A stretch of DNA of 64,000 bases from Wocania ichthyoenteri Th78 (GTDB taxonomy: Bacteria; Bacteroidota; Bacteroidia; Flavobacteriales; Flavobacteriaceae), in the NCBI RefSeq assembly GCF_000789235.1, contig NZ_KN525716.1, positions 1,084,071-1,148,070 of the forward strand, written 5' to 3'. Shown here one piece after another: positions 54,202-63,300 of this stretch; position 1 is the first letter of the stretch, and every line of letters starts with the position of its first letter. The notes under the pieces were generated by a model that was not told the DNA's origin, did no database searches, and saw nothing but the letters and a program-made list of their open reading frames with translations. Position numbers and translations under genes: made by a program.

Positions 54202-55167
54202 ATGAAAAAAGTCGCTATATTTATACTAGTAATATTTCCAATAGTTGTTTTTGGGCAAACCAAAAAACTATACAGAAAAGCAATTAAATCTACTAATCTA
54301 AAAGAAAAAATAGAATTATTCACGCAAGTAATTGAACTAGAACCAAAAAATTTCGACGCCTATTTTCATAGAGCTATTGCCAAAAATGATTTAGGCGATT
54401 ATAGTGGTGCCATTTTAGATTATTCAAAAATAATTATTTATAAACCTGATGCCGATTCGTACTATAATAGAGGCAATTCTAAATTCAGCTTACAAGATTT
54501 TTTTGGAGCTAAAGATGATTACGAAAATGCTTTAAAATTAGATTCACAGTTTTTTGATGCTCTATATAATTTGGCTTGCACTAAATATTATTTAGAAGAT
54601 TATATAGGTTCAATAACAGATTTAAGTAAAATTATTGAGGTATCACCAACCGAATCTAAAGTTTATACTCAGCGAGCAAATGCGCTCTTAGCACTTAAAA
54701 AATATAAATTAGCATTGCAAGATTTTTCGCTTGCCGTTTTAATTAATCCAAATGCAGACACTTATTACAACCGAGGTTTAACGCATTTAAACATTAACTA
54801 TTATAAACAAGCTAAAAAAGATTTTGATAAATCTTTAAGTTTTGATGATAACAACGCTTCGGCATATTTTTTTAGAGGCGCATCGCATTTACTTTTAGGA
54901 AAATATAAAAAAGCCATTTCAGACTTTACAACTACTATAGAATATAACGCTTTAGATTATGAAGCTATATTAGGATTAGCTTTAACCTATTACAAAGTGA
55001 ATGACTTAAAAAATGCTAAATTAAATTTAAAAAAAGCTGAATCATTATTAGCTCTCGACACAGAAAAAAACATTATTATTGAATCTTTTTCTGATACCTA
55101 TTGGTATAAAAAACAGTTTTACTTTTTCAAACAAAACTTTAATGAGTTAAGTAAATTGAAACTTTAG
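54202..55167 (+). CDS. Exported TPR-repeat protein
   Basis: The 321-residue protein has a signal peptide ending near VVFGQ, then about seven tetratricopeptide units. Clear examples are FDAYFHRAIAKNDLGDYSGAILDYSKII, ADSYYNRGNSKFSLQDFFGAKDDYENAL and ASAYFFRGASHLLLGKYKKAISDFTTTI. TPR arrays bind peptides or proteins, so a periplasmic scaffold role is likely. The gene is next to the large T9SS cargo gene in divergent orientation, but no functional link is shown. The stop overlaps the convergent rsmG stop by four bases. Confidence 0.9.
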   Translation: MKKVAIFILVIFPIVVFGQTKKLYRKAIKSTNLKEKIELFTQVIELEPKNFDAYFHRAIAKNDLGDYSGAILDYSKIIIYKPDADSYYNRGNSKFSLQDFFGAKDDYENALKLDSQFFDALYNLACTKYYLEDYIGSITDLSKIIEVSPTESKVYTQRANALLALKKYKLALQDFSLAVLINPNADTYYNRGLTHLNINYYKQAKKDFDKSLSFDDNNASAYFFRGASHLLLGKYKKAISDFTTTIEYNALDYEAILGLALTYYKVNDLKNAKLNLKKAESLLALDTEKNIIIESFSDTYWYKKQFYFFKQNFNELSKLKL

Positions 55168-55793
55168 CCTTTAAACTTTAAAGGTAAATACACCAATTTT
55201 TTAGTTTCGAAAAAGTCTTCGGTATAATAATCGCTTAAATTATAAATAGTTACTGTTTTATAGTTTTGAAGCTCTTCGCTTAAATCACCTCCTTTTAAAT
55301 ACAAAATTCCGTTTTTTAAATCGTGGTTTTGCTTTTTAGCAATCTTACCTTTTACCCAATGAACAAACGTTGGCATTGCAGCAACAGCACGACTTATTAT
55401 AAAATCGTAAGTACCCTTAATATCTTCAACTCTAGAGTGTGTTGTTTTTACATTGGTTAACCCCAAACCTTCTACAACCTCATCAACTACTTTTATTTTT
55501 TTTGCTATACTATCTACCAAATGAAAAGAACATTCTGGAAATAAAATAGCCAACGGAACACCTGGGAACCCACCACCTGTACCAACATCTAAAAATTTAG
55601 AACCATCTTTAAACTGTATTAATTTTGCTATTGCCAAAGAATGTAATACATGGCGCAAATAAAGCTCATCAATATCTTTACGAGATACGACATTAATCTT
55701 TAAATTCCAGTCTTTATAAAGTGTTTCTAGCTTTTCGAATTTTTCGATTTGGTCTTCGCTAAGGCTAGGAAAATATTTTAAAATAAGCTGCAT
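55164..55793 (-). CDS. rsmG: 16S rRNA (guanine527-N7)-methyltransferase
   Basis: RsmG (GidB) methylates N7 of G527 in 16S rRNA. The 209 residues show LNVVSRKD-like KINVVSRKDIDELYLRHVLHS and the SAM-binding FLDVGTGGGFPGVPLAILFP near residue 70, followed by VDSIAKKIKVVDEVVE. The ISRAVAAMPTFVHWV block is conserved in the family. A well-spaced promoter precedes the gene. In many bacteria loss of this enzyme gives low-level streptomycin resistance. Confidence 0.97.
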   Translation of the reverse strand: MQLILKYFPSLSEDQIEKFEKLETLYKDWNLKINVVSRKDIDELYLRHVLHSLAIAKLIQFKDGSKFLDVGTGGGFPGVPLAILFPECSFHLVDSIAKKIKVVDEVVEGLGLTNVKTTHSRVEDIKGTYDFIISRAVAAMPTFVHWVKGKIAKKQNHDLKNGILYLKGGDLSEELQNYKTVTIYNLSDYYTEDFFETKKLVYLPLKFKG

Positions 55794-55810
55794 TGATGTT
55801 AAATTTTCAA

Positions 55811-55845
55811 CAAAAATATACTTTTTATGTGCATATTTTTACAAA
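55811..55845 (-). promoter_or_regulatory. Promoter of rsmG
   Basis: On the minus strand, TTTG (55842-55845) precedes TATTTTTG (55811-55818) with 23 bases between them, within the Bacteroidota range. The box ends 17 bases before the rsmG ATG. Confidence 0.6.
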
Positions 55846-55875
55846 AAAACGTTATTACTTCAGTTGGTTTATAAC

Positions 55876-55883
55876 TATATTTG
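55876..55883 (+). promoter_or_regulatory. -7 box for the fatty-acid desaturase gene
   Basis: TATATTTG is a perfect match, 50 bases before the ATG. No proper -33 TTG was found. Confidence 0.45.
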
Positions 55884-55933
55884 CCACAGGTATGATCAAC
55901 TTTTTTATTTTAATCATATTTTAAATTAATAGC

Positions 55934-57028
55934 ATGACAAAACAAACGCTTTCTTTTTCAAGAAAAGACTCAGCAAAATTTTTTAAAACTCTAAATAAAC
56001 GTGTTAACGATTATTTTAAAGAGAACAATATAAAACGTACAGGAAATTGGAAATTATACATAAAGGCAATCGTAATGTTTTCTTTATTAATAGTTCCAGT
56101 AGTTTTAATATTAACTAACGACTTACCTGCTTGGGCACAAATTATTTTAATGATGGTTGTTGGCGTTGGTATGGCAGGTGTTGGTATGAATGTAATGCAC
56201 GATGCTAATCACGGCTCTTTTTCAAGCAAAAAATGGGTTAATAAATTAATGGGGAGTAGCATTTATATTTTAGCAGGTAACGATTATAATTGGAAAGTAC
56301 AACACAATGTATTACATCATACATACACCAATATTCAAGGACATGATGAAGATATTGATGCGGGTAGAATTATTCGTTTTTCTAAACATACTAAATGGCT
56401 AAAAATTCATAAGTATCAAAAATATTATGCCTTCTTTTTATATGGTTTGTTAACTGTAAATTGGGCTATTACGACAGATTTTATTCAATCATATCAATAC
56501 TTAAAAAGAAAATTAGCATACGGCAAACTTCCTAATCCAGCAACACAATGGACAAAATTAATTATTGGTAAAATAGTATATTATGCTATCTGGATTGTTT
56601 TACCCATATCTTTAGGATTTGCATGGTGGCAAGTTTTAATAGGCTTTTTAGTTATGCACTACACCGCAGGCATCATTTTAAGTGTAATATTCCAATTAGC
56701 ACACGTAATGCCTAATACCGAAATGCCTTTACCAGACGAAAATGGTAACATGAAAAACACTTGGGCCATTCATCAATTATTTACAACGTCTAATTTTTCA
56801 CCTAAAAGCTGGATAGTAGAATTTTATACTGGTGGGTTAAACAGACAAGTAGAGCACCACTTATTTGCAAACATTAGTCATATACATTACAGACACATTG
56901 CTAAAATAGTTAAAGAAACAGCTAATGAGTTTAGCTTACCATACAACGAATATAACACGTTTTGGAAAGCCATAGCAGAACATTACAACCAATTAAAAGT
57001 ACTAGGACAAAAACCTAGTTTAGCCTAA
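55934..57028 (+). CDS. Membrane fatty-acid (acyl-CoA/lipid) desaturase
   Basis: The 364-residue integral membrane enzyme puts a double bond into fatty-acyl chains with di-iron and oxygen. The three histidine clusters are HDANH (H89, H93), HNVLHH (H124, H128, H129) and QVEHH near residues 305-310; Q in the last is typical of front-end desaturases. Four hydrophobic segments lie near residues 42-62, 66-88, 160-180 and 205-250. It could adjust membrane fluidity in the cold. Regiospecificity is not readable. The aminotransferase gene follows after 29 bases. Confidence 0.92.
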   Translation: MTKQTLSFSRKDSAKFFKTLNKRVNDYFKENNIKRTGNWKLYIKAIVMFSLLIVPVVLILTNDLPAWAQIILMMVVGVGMAGVGMNVMHDANHGSFSSKKWVNKLMGSSIYILAGNDYNWKVQHNVLHHTYTNIQGHDEDIDAGRIIRFSKHTKWLKIHKYQKYYAFFLYGLLTVNWAITTDFIQSYQYLKRKLAYGKLPNPATQWTKLIIGKIVYYAIWIVLPISLGFAWWQVLIGFLVMHYTAGIILSVIFQLAHVMPNTEMPLPDENGNMKNTWAIHQLFTTSNFSPKSWIVEFYTGGLNRQVEHHLFANISHIHYRHIAKIVKETANEFSLPYNEYNTFWKAIAEHYNQLKVLGQKPSLA

Positions 57029-57057
57029 ACTTCATATTTACCATTTAAATACATTAC

Positions 57058-58242
57058 ATGCAATTATTATCTGATAGAATTTTAAACATGGCTACGTCTG
57101 CAACGTTAGCAATGGCAGCAAAAGCAAGAGAGCTTAGAGGCGAAGGAAAAGATATTATTGGCTTAAGCCTTGGTGAACCAGATTTTAATACACCTGATTT
57201 TATTAAGGAAGCCGCAATACAAGCTATTAATGATGACTATAATTCTTACACACCAGTTGATGGGTATGTTGAATTAAAAGAAGCCATAATTACAAAGTTT
57301 AAGCGCGATAATGGTTTAACTTATACCCTACCACAAATTGTAGTATCAACAGGTGCAAAACAATGCCTAGCAAACATAGCTGCTGTTATGCTAAATACTG
57401 GTGACGAGGTGCTTTTACCGTGTCCATATTGGGTAAGTTATGCCGATATAGTAAAGTTAAATGATGGTGTTCCCGTTGAAGTTAAAACATCTATCGATAC
57501 CGATTTTAAAATGACAGCAACACAACTTGAAGCTGCCATTACACCAAAAACTAAAATGATTTGGTTTAGCTCGCCTTGTAACCCAAGTGGATCTATTTAC
57601 AGTAAAGAAGAATTAAGAGCTTTAGCTGATGTATTGGTAAAGCATCCTAATATTTATGTGGTTTCAGATGAAATTTACGAACATATAAATTATGTTGGTG
57701 GTCATGCAAGTATGGCTCAATTTGAAGATATGTACGACCGCACCATTACAGTAAATGGCGTGTCAAAAGCATTTGCTATGACGGGATGGCGTGTTGGATA
57801 TATTGGCGCTCCAGAAAAAATAGCCCGTGCTTGTAACAAAATGCAAGGGCAAATTACAAGTGGCACAAACTGTATTGCACAACGTGCAGTAATTACAGCC
57901 TTAAACGAATCGCCATCTCGTGTACAATACATGATTGATGAGTTTAAAGTACGTCGTGATTTAATTCTAGATTTATTAAACGATATTGAAGGATTTAAAA
58001 CCAATACTCCAGAAGGTGCGTTTTATGTATTCCCTAACGTAACCCATTTCTTTGGAAAAACATTACGCGGAAAAACTATAAACAATGCTACCGCTTTTTC
58101 TTTGTATTTATTAGAAGAAGCACTTGTAGCTACCGTTACTGGTGAAGCTTTTGGAAATCCTGATTGTATTCGTATTTCTTATGCAGCTTCACAAGAACAA
58201 ATTATTGAAGCTATTAAACGTATTAAAGAAGCGGTAAGTTAA
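57058..58242 (+). CDS. Class I/II aminotransferase, aspartate-type
   Basis: The 394-residue PLP enzyme carries the cofactor on K237 in VNGVSKAFAMTGWRVGY. Other cofactor contacts are in SSPCNPSGS (Asn) and VVSDEIYEHI (Asp and Tyr). The arginine that binds the substrate carboxylate is in CIRISYA. The sequence belongs to the aspartate aminotransferase I-gamma-like group, so aspartate plus 2-oxoglutarate is the likely reaction, but aromatic or prephenate specificity is not excluded. A long perfect palindrome after the gene acts as terminator. Confidence 0.94.
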   Translation: MQLLSDRILNMATSATLAMAAKARELRGEGKDIIGLSLGEPDFNTPDFIKEAAIQAINDDYNSYTPVDGYVELKEAIITKFKRDNGLTYTLPQIVVSTGAKQCLANIAAVMLNTGDEVLLPCPYWVSYADIVKLNDGVPVEVKTSIDTDFKMTATQLEAAITPKTKMIWFSSPCNPSGSIYSKEELRALADVLVKHPNIYVVSDEIYEHINYVGGHASMAQFEDMYDRTITVNGVSKAFAMTGWRVGYIGAPEKIARACNKMQGQITSGTNCIAQRAVITALNESPSRVQYMIDEFKVRRDLILDLLNDIEGFKTNTPEGAFYVFPNVTHFFGKTLRGKTINNATAFSLYLLEEALVATVTGEAFGNPDCIRISYAASQEQIIEAIKRIKEAVS

Positions 58243-58272
58243 AAACTTATTTTATTAAATTATAATATTCTC

Positions 58273-58304
58273 AGACTTGTTAGGTTTTAAAACCTAACAA
58301 GTCT
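58273..58304. terminator. Bidirectional terminator between convergent genes
   Basis: AGACTTGTTAGGTTTT is followed directly by its exact reverse complement, making a perfect 32-base palindrome, then a T run. It ends four bases from the stop of the 86-residue minus-strand gene. Confidence 0.88.
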
Positions 58305-58307
58305 TTT

Positions 58308-58568
58308 TTAATTGAAAATATAAAGAAAAAACAATGCCAAAATTATTATAAACATCGCAAATATTTGTTTCTTTCTTATTTGTTTCTGTTCTCGTTTCAT
58401 TCTTTCTTTAATTTCTTTTAATTGCTCAGGTGTTGCTTCAGGAAATTCAGCTAATTTAACATTAGAGTAACTTCCAGTCAATCCACCTCTTTCTTTTCTC
58501 TTCGATACAAGATCTCTATTATTTTTTAATGAGTTATTTGCAGCCATCATTGACCCTTCTCCTCCCAT
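58308..58568 (-). CDS. Small tail-anchored membrane protein, unknown
   Basis: The 86-residue protein is not one I recognise. It starts with a polar stretch MGGEGSMMAANNSLKNNRDL and a highly charged middle (PEQLKEIKERMKREQKQIRKKQ). One hydrophobic C-terminal segment (FAMFIIILALFFLYIF) follows. Topology suggests a cytoplasmic N-terminus with the tail in the membrane. The composition is like real flavobacterial small proteins: Lys-rich, with no frame bias problem. No partner can be named. Confidence 0.7.
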   Translation of the reverse strand: MGGEGSMMAANNSLKNNRDLVSKRKERGGLTGSYSNVKLAEFPEATPEQLKEIKERMKREQKQIRKKQIFAMFIIILALFFLYIFN

Positions 58569-58784
58569 AATTTCTAAAATTTAAAAGTGAAACAATATTA
58601 AAGTTTAATATATAAATTGACACTCAACAAACCATAGTCTATTGGTTCAATTAATAAAATATAAAAGATTATTTTGAGGTAAGCTCAAAGATTATCAGTT
58701 AACAATCGTAAAAAGCTGCTTTATATAATAAGTAGCATATCTTACAAAAATGTTACACTTTTAAATTGTAAAATTATATATTAC

Positions 58785-59036
58785 TTAAGAATAAATCGCT
58801 ATAAAAATAACAGCAAATGCAGCTACTTTTAAAATCGTTTCTATACTTGAAGTAAATTGATATTGACATGTTTTTAAACGCTGTCTCATGCCAAAAAGAG
58901 ATTGTGAAGTTGTATAGTTTAAATTCTTTTTTACTAGTTTTTTGTAATTAGAATTTAATAAGCCTTCTGGCTTAATGTGTTTTTTAATTACTTTAGGTTC
59001 TGGTTCTAAATCTTCTACTTTTAATACTAATTCCAT
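58785..59036 (-). CDS. Small single-membrane-segment protein, unknown
   Basis: The 83-residue protein has a charged N-terminal half (VEDLEPEPKVIKKHIKPEG), a polar middle, and one hydrophobic C-terminal segment (ILKVAAFAVIFIAIYS). I do not recognise it. It sits 216 bases upstream of the 86-residue protein with the same tail-anchored layout, but the two do not look homologous. The gap between them has no gene that I can see. Confidence 0.6.
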   Translation of the reverse strand: MELVLKVEDLEPEPKVIKKHIKPEGLLNSNYKKLVKKNLNYTTSQSLFGMRQRLKTCQYQFTSSIETILKVAAFAVIFIAIYS

Positions 59037-59209
59037 GATGTTATTTTTTTAATACTGAAACAAGTTCAGCACATGTTGGTTTATATAAAAAAGACGATTA
59101 ACCAATAAAAATGTTACATCATAGATTTTATAAGCTATTAAAAATCAAACACAAAGGAAGCTTAACATTTATAAATACTGATAAATATTAATTTTAAAAA
59201 AGTTATTAA

Positions 59210-59371
59210 TTAGTCAAAGCTTCTATTTCTTTTGTATTCGAAAATTGCTAAAAATCCAGCTAAAACAAAAAGCATTATAGCTTTAAAATAATCATCAATA
59301 ACTAATATTCTATCTAAATTCAGAATCAATATAACCACAACAACTGATACTAATGTTACTAATTTCTTCAT
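59210..59371 (-). CDS. Small hydrophobic protein of 53 residues, unknown
   Basis: A short reading frame from the ATG at 59369-59371 encodes MKKLVTLVSVVVVILILNLD, then a DDYFKAIMLFVLAGFLAIFEY segment and a basic end KRNRSFD. It has two membrane segments of 15-16 residues joined by a short loop. No similar family comes to mind. It fills part of an otherwise empty 549-base stretch between the 83-residue gene and trkH. The coding case rests on the sensible topology and AAA-rich start context, so treat it as provisional. Confidence 0.5.
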   Translation of the reverse strand: MKKLVTLVSVVVVILILNLDRILVIDDYFKAIMLFVLAGFLAIFEYKRNRSFD

Positions 59372-59585
59372 TTATATTTTTTTAGGTTAAGTTTATTTTT
59401 AATTACAATACGCATCAATATTTATACCAAAAACACTATTCACCTTAAAAGATAATATAGGTTAGTGTTTGATGTTTCAAATCGAATTTATACTAGACAA
59501 AAGATTATAAAATGAGAGCGAGCTATAATCTTATAACAAATAAACGAAACCTCTAAAGGTTAATTGTAAAAAAAGAGTTAAATTA

Positions 59586-61079
59586 TTATCTATTTCGCCA
59601 AAAGAAAGGTGTAAATAAAATAAGTACTGTAAAAAGTTCCAAACGCCCTATTAGCATTAAAAAACTACACCACCATTTGCCAATGTTAGGCAAATTAGCA
59701 TAGTTATTTACGGGTCCAAAATCGCCTAAAGCAGGTCCAACATTCCCTAAGCTTGATGCCGCTAAACCAATTGAAGATTGAAAATCTATTTCCATCATAG
59801 AAAACCCTAAAGCACCAACAATAAAGGATAACATATATAATATAAAAAAGGCAAGAACATTAAATACAATATCGCCAGAAATTGATTTTGTGTTATAACG
59901 TACTGGTATAATAGCATTTGGATGTAAGGTTCGTTTAAATTCTAAAAAACCATTTTTAATTAGTATTAAATGACGAACTACTTTTACACCACCAGATGTA
60001 CTACCTGCCGACCCGCCTAAAAACATAAGCCCGAAAAAAAACACAACCAAAAAAGGAGTCCACATAGTAAAGTCAGCAGTCACAAAACCAGTAGTTGTAA
60101 TTACCGATAACACTTGAAATAACCCATGCCTGAAAGCACTTTCTGCTTCACCCCAAACCATAGGATGCGCAATAGATGATGCCAATATATTTGCTCTAAA
60201 ATATATGATGAGTGCAGCTATAATTGTAAAAACAGTTATAAATTTAAAATAGAGTTTAAATTCTTCGTCATGTATTATTTTTTGAATTTTTCCTTTAAAC
60301 GCAAAATAACTTAGTACAAAATTTGTACCAGCCAAAAACATAAAAACAATAATAATATATTGAATAATAGGCTGGTCATTCCAATAGGCTACACTTGCAT
60401 TTTTAGTTGAAAAACCACCTGTTGACAGCGTACATAAGGCATGATTAATAGCATCAAAAAAAGACATACCTGCTACTTGTAATAATATAGTTTCCGCAGC
60501 AGTATATCCAAAATAGATAAGCCATAAACGTTTAGCAGTATCTGTAATTCTTGGGTGCAATTTATCGGCACTTGGCCCAGGAGCCTCGGCTGCAAACAAC
60601 TGCATCCCTCCTATTCCCAGTAATGGTAAAATAGCAATAGCGAGTACAATAATTCCCATACCACCAATCCAGTGTGTTAAACTGCGCCAAAACAAAACAC
60701 CTTTAGGCACTGCTTCTATATCATTTAAAATAGTAGCACCAGTAGTTGTAAAACCAGACATGGTTTCGAAAAAAGCATTTACAAAACTCGGGATACTTCC
60801 TGTAAAAATATAAGGTAACGTACCTGCAAGAGCCATAATAATCCAGCCAAAGGTTACAACAATATAACCTTCACGCTTATTCATTTCTTTTTTATGGCGT
60901 CTGGTAAAAAACATAACCAGTACTCCAGCTATTAATGTTACAATACCTGCTAAAAATAACTGCAGTGTAACACCATCTTTATAAATTAAACTAATGAGCG
61001 ATGCTAGTAACACAAAACCACCATTGAATAATAGAAGTAACCCGAAAAAATGAAAAATGATTTTGTAATTAAGTTTCAT
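59586..61079 (-). CDS. trkH: Trk-type potassium uptake membrane subunit TrkH
   Basis: TrkH forms the membrane channel for K+ uptake, working with the cytoplasmic TrkA regulator. The 497-residue protein has about ten hydrophobic segments. The selectivity loops are recognisable: TTGATIL, STGGFSTKN, TTTGFVTAD and SSLGNVGPA. GGMGIIVLAIAILPLLGIGGMQLFAAEAPG is the typical second-helix block. It follows trkA by three bases on the same strand. Confidence 0.96.
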   Translation of the reverse strand: MKLNYKIIFHFFGLLLLFNGGFVLLASLISLIYKDGVTLQLFLAGIVTLIAGVLVMFFTRRHKKEMNKREGYIVVTFGWIIMALAGTLPYIFTGSIPSFVNAFFETMSGFTTTGATILNDIEAVPKGVLFWRSLTHWIGGMGIIVLAIAILPLLGIGGMQLFAAEAPGPSADKLHPRITDTAKRLWLIYFGYTAAETILLQVAGMSFFDAINHALCTLSTGGFSTKNASVAYWNDQPIIQYIIIVFMFLAGTNFVLSYFAFKGKIQKIIHDEEFKLYFKFITVFTIIAALIIYFRANILASSIAHPMVWGEAESAFRHGLFQVLSVITTTGFVTADFTMWTPFLVVFFFGLMFLGGSAGSTSGGVKVVRHLILIKNGFLEFKRTLHPNAIIPVRYNTKSISGDIVFNVLAFFILYMLSFIVGALGFSMMEIDFQSSIGLAASSLGNVGPALGDFGPVNNYANLPNIGKWWCSFLMLIGRLELFTVLILFTPFFWRNR

Positions 61080-61082
61080 GTT

Positions 61083-62432
61083 TTAGAGGAATAACTTTTC
61101 CACACCTTTTATAGATTTAAGTAAGCTACAAACCACTACACGATCGCCTTCTTGAATTTTAAAATCGCCTAAAGCGATTAAACCTACTCCATTTCTAATA
61201 ACACCTCCAATAATTGCTGATCGCGGAAAATCAATATCTTTTATAACTTTATTGCATATAACTGATGTTGCTTTAACTTCAAACTCTAATAACTCCGCAT
61301 TCATGTTATTTAATTTGGTCATGGCAACCACTTCTCCTTTTCGTATGTACCTAAAAATATTATTTGCGGCTAATAGTTTTTTATTGATAAGTGTATCGAT
61401 ACCGATGGATTGAGATAATTCAAAATAATCCATATTTTCAACCAAAGCAATAGATTTTTTTACACCTTTAGATTTAGCGACTAAACAAGACATTATATTT
61501 GTTTCGGAATTATCGCCAACAGCAATAAAAGCATCCATATCACTAATGTTTTCTTCATCTAACAAATCTACATTTCTACCATCACTATTAATTACTAAAA
61601 CGTTTGGTAAAGCATCAGCAATATCAAAAGCCCGTTCTTTATTTCCTTCAAAAAGCTTAACATTAAATCCTTTTTCACTTAAATCTCTTGCCGATTTATA
61701 TCCTATTTGTGTGCCTCCAAGAATCATCACATTTTTAATTTCTGCATTTGCTTTTCCTGTAAGTTTACAAAGTTCGTCGGCACCACCTTCAGAGGTTATA
61801 AATACTACATTATCACCTTCTTTAAACTTAGTATCTCCCCGAGGAATGATAGTAAACTGAGTTCCTGCACGTTGAATAGCAATAGGTACAAAGTGAATTT
61901 CTGGAAAAATTTTAGCCGCTTGTTTTACCTTTTTACCAATAAAAGAAGCCTCTTTAGACAAGGTTAAACCCGCCATTGTAAGCGCTCCTTCTTCAAACTC
62001 GTAGTTATCATTAAAAGAAGATGGTTTAAGCGATAATTCAATCTCTGAAGCCGCTAAAGCTTCAGGAGAAATAAGCTCATCAATTCCAAATTTGGTAAAT
62101 CCAACTTCATCTTTATGATTTATAAATTCGGTATTAGATATTCTTGCAATGGTACGTTTTGAGCCTAATTGTTTGGCAAGCACGCAAACTGTAATATTAG
62201 TAGTTTCAGATGCTGTTACACCAATTAATAAATCGCTTGTATCAACTCGTGCATCTTTTAAAATAGCTATTGATGTCGCATCTCCTTTAATAACTTTTAT
62301 ATCTAAATGGGTATCGGCATAAGCAAGACTATCTTTATTTGTGTCTATCAGAGTAATCTCTTGAGATTCATAAGACAGTAATTTTGCTAAATGAAATCCA
62401 ACTTCACCAGCCCCAGCAATAATAATTTTCAT
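61083..62432 (-). CDS. trkA: Trk system potassium uptake protein TrkA
   Basis: TrkA is the cytoplasmic ring that gates TrkH in response to nucleotides. The 449 residues comprise two repeats of RCK_N plus RCK_C. The first nucleotide-binding loop is IIIAGAGEVGFHLAKLL at the N-terminus and the second is VMILGGTQIGYKSARDL near residue 235. Acidic strand ends LIDTNKDS and LFEGNKER favour NAD(H). It heads the trkA-trkH pair. A minus-strand TAGGTTTG at 62513-62520 abuts the ubiE promoter and may be its -7 element. Confidence 0.96.
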   Translation of the reverse strand: MKIIIAGAGEVGFHLAKLLSYESQEITLIDTNKDSLAYADTHLDIKVIKGDATSIAILKDARVDTSDLLIGVTASETTNITVCVLAKQLGSKRTIARISNTEFINHKDEVGFTKFGIDELISPEALAASEIELSLKPSSFNDNYEFEEGALTMAGLTLSKEASFIGKKVKQAAKIFPEIHFVPIAIQRAGTQFTIIPRGDTKFKEGDNVVFITSEGGADELCKLTGKANAEIKNVMILGGTQIGYKSARDLSEKGFNVKLFEGNKERAFDIADALPNVLVINSDGRNVDLLDEENISDMDAFIAVGDNSETNIMSCLVAKSKGVKKSIALVENMDYFELSQSIGIDTLINKKLLAANNIFRYIRKGEVVAMTKLNNMNAELLEFEVKATSVICNKVIKDIDFPRSAIIGGVIRNGVGLIALGDFKIQEGDRVVVCSLLKSIKGVEKLFL

Positions 62433-62512
62433 TATTTATATATCATAAAAAGTATAACAAATATACTATAAAATAAATATTGCTACGCCACTAATAGTCA
62501 ATATAATATTTG

Positions 62513-62552
62513 CAAACCTATTGCATTATGCTTTTCTAAAAGTTTATATTTG
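62513..62552. promoter_or_regulatory. Divergent promoters of ubiE/menG and trkA
   Basis: The plus strand has TTG at 62521-62523 and, 21 bases on, TATATTTG at 62545-62552: a good promoter 16 bases before the TTG start at 62569. The minus strand has TAGGTTTG at 62513-62520, about 80 bases before the trkA ATG. The plus-strand call is strong, the minus one weak. Confidence 0.55.
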
Positions 62553-62568
62553 TCCAAAATTTACAGAT

Positions 62569-63297
62569 TTGTCAAAAATTAAACCGTACAAGAATAGCGA
62601 ATTAGGAAAAAAGGAGCAGGTTACCAAAATGTTTGATACCATTTCTGGTGATTACGATGGGTTAAACCGTGTGATTTCTTTTGGAATAGATATTAAATGG
62701 CGCAAAAAAGTGGTGAAATTAGTTAAAGAAAAAAAACCAGAAACCATTTTAGATATTGCTACAGGAACTGGAGATTTAGCTATTAATTTAGCAGAAACCG
62801 ATGCCACCAAAATTGTTGGATTAGATATTAGCAGTGGCATGTTAGACATTGGTAAAGAAAAGATTAAAAAGAAAGGTTTAGAACAAAAAATTGATATGGT
62901 TTTAGGCGATTCTGAAAATATGCCTTTTAAAGATAATACCTTTGATGCCATTACTGTTGCCTTTGGTGTACGTAATTTTGAAACCTTAGAAAATGGCTTA
63001 AAAGAAATACTTAGAGTTTTAAAGCCTAACGGCATTTTTGTAATTTTAGAAACATCGATGCCAGATAAAACACCTTATAAACAAGGCTACAATTTTTACA
63101 CAAAAAACATTTTACCAGTTATTGGCAGAGTGTTTTCTAAAGATAGAAGTGCATATAAATATTTGTGCGAATCGGCGTCTGTTTTTCCATATGGTGAAGC
63201 TTTAAACAATATTTTACGAGAAATTGGGTTTATTAATGTTGAAGATTTTCCGCAAACCTTTGGAGTAGCGACTATCTATACAGCATCAAAACAATAA
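62569..63297 (+). CDS. ubiE: Demethylmenaquinone methyltransferase
   Basis: This SAM-dependent enzyme (UbiE/MenG) puts the last methyl group on demethylmenaquinone. As flavobacteria use menaquinone, that is its likely substrate. The 242-residue protein shows KKEQVTKMFDTISGDYDGLNRV, the SAM loop LDIATGTGDLAINLA and VAFGVRNFETLENGL. I chose the TTG at 62569, which gives the family-like LSKIKPYKNSELGKKEQ start; 16 more codons from 62521 would be part of the promoter. porT follows three bases after the stop. Confidence 0.94.
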   Translation: MSKIKPYKNSELGKKEQVTKMFDTISGDYDGLNRVISFGIDIKWRKKVVKLVKEKKPETILDIATGTGDLAINLAETDATKIVGLDISSGMLDIGKEKIKKKGLEQKIDMVLGDSENMPFKDNTFDAITVAFGVRNFETLENGLKEILRVLKPNGIFVILETSMPDKTPYKQGYNFYTKNILPVIGRVFSKDRSAYKYLCESASVFPYGEALNNILREIGFINVEDFPQTFGVATIYTASKQ

Positions 63298-63300
63298 AAA

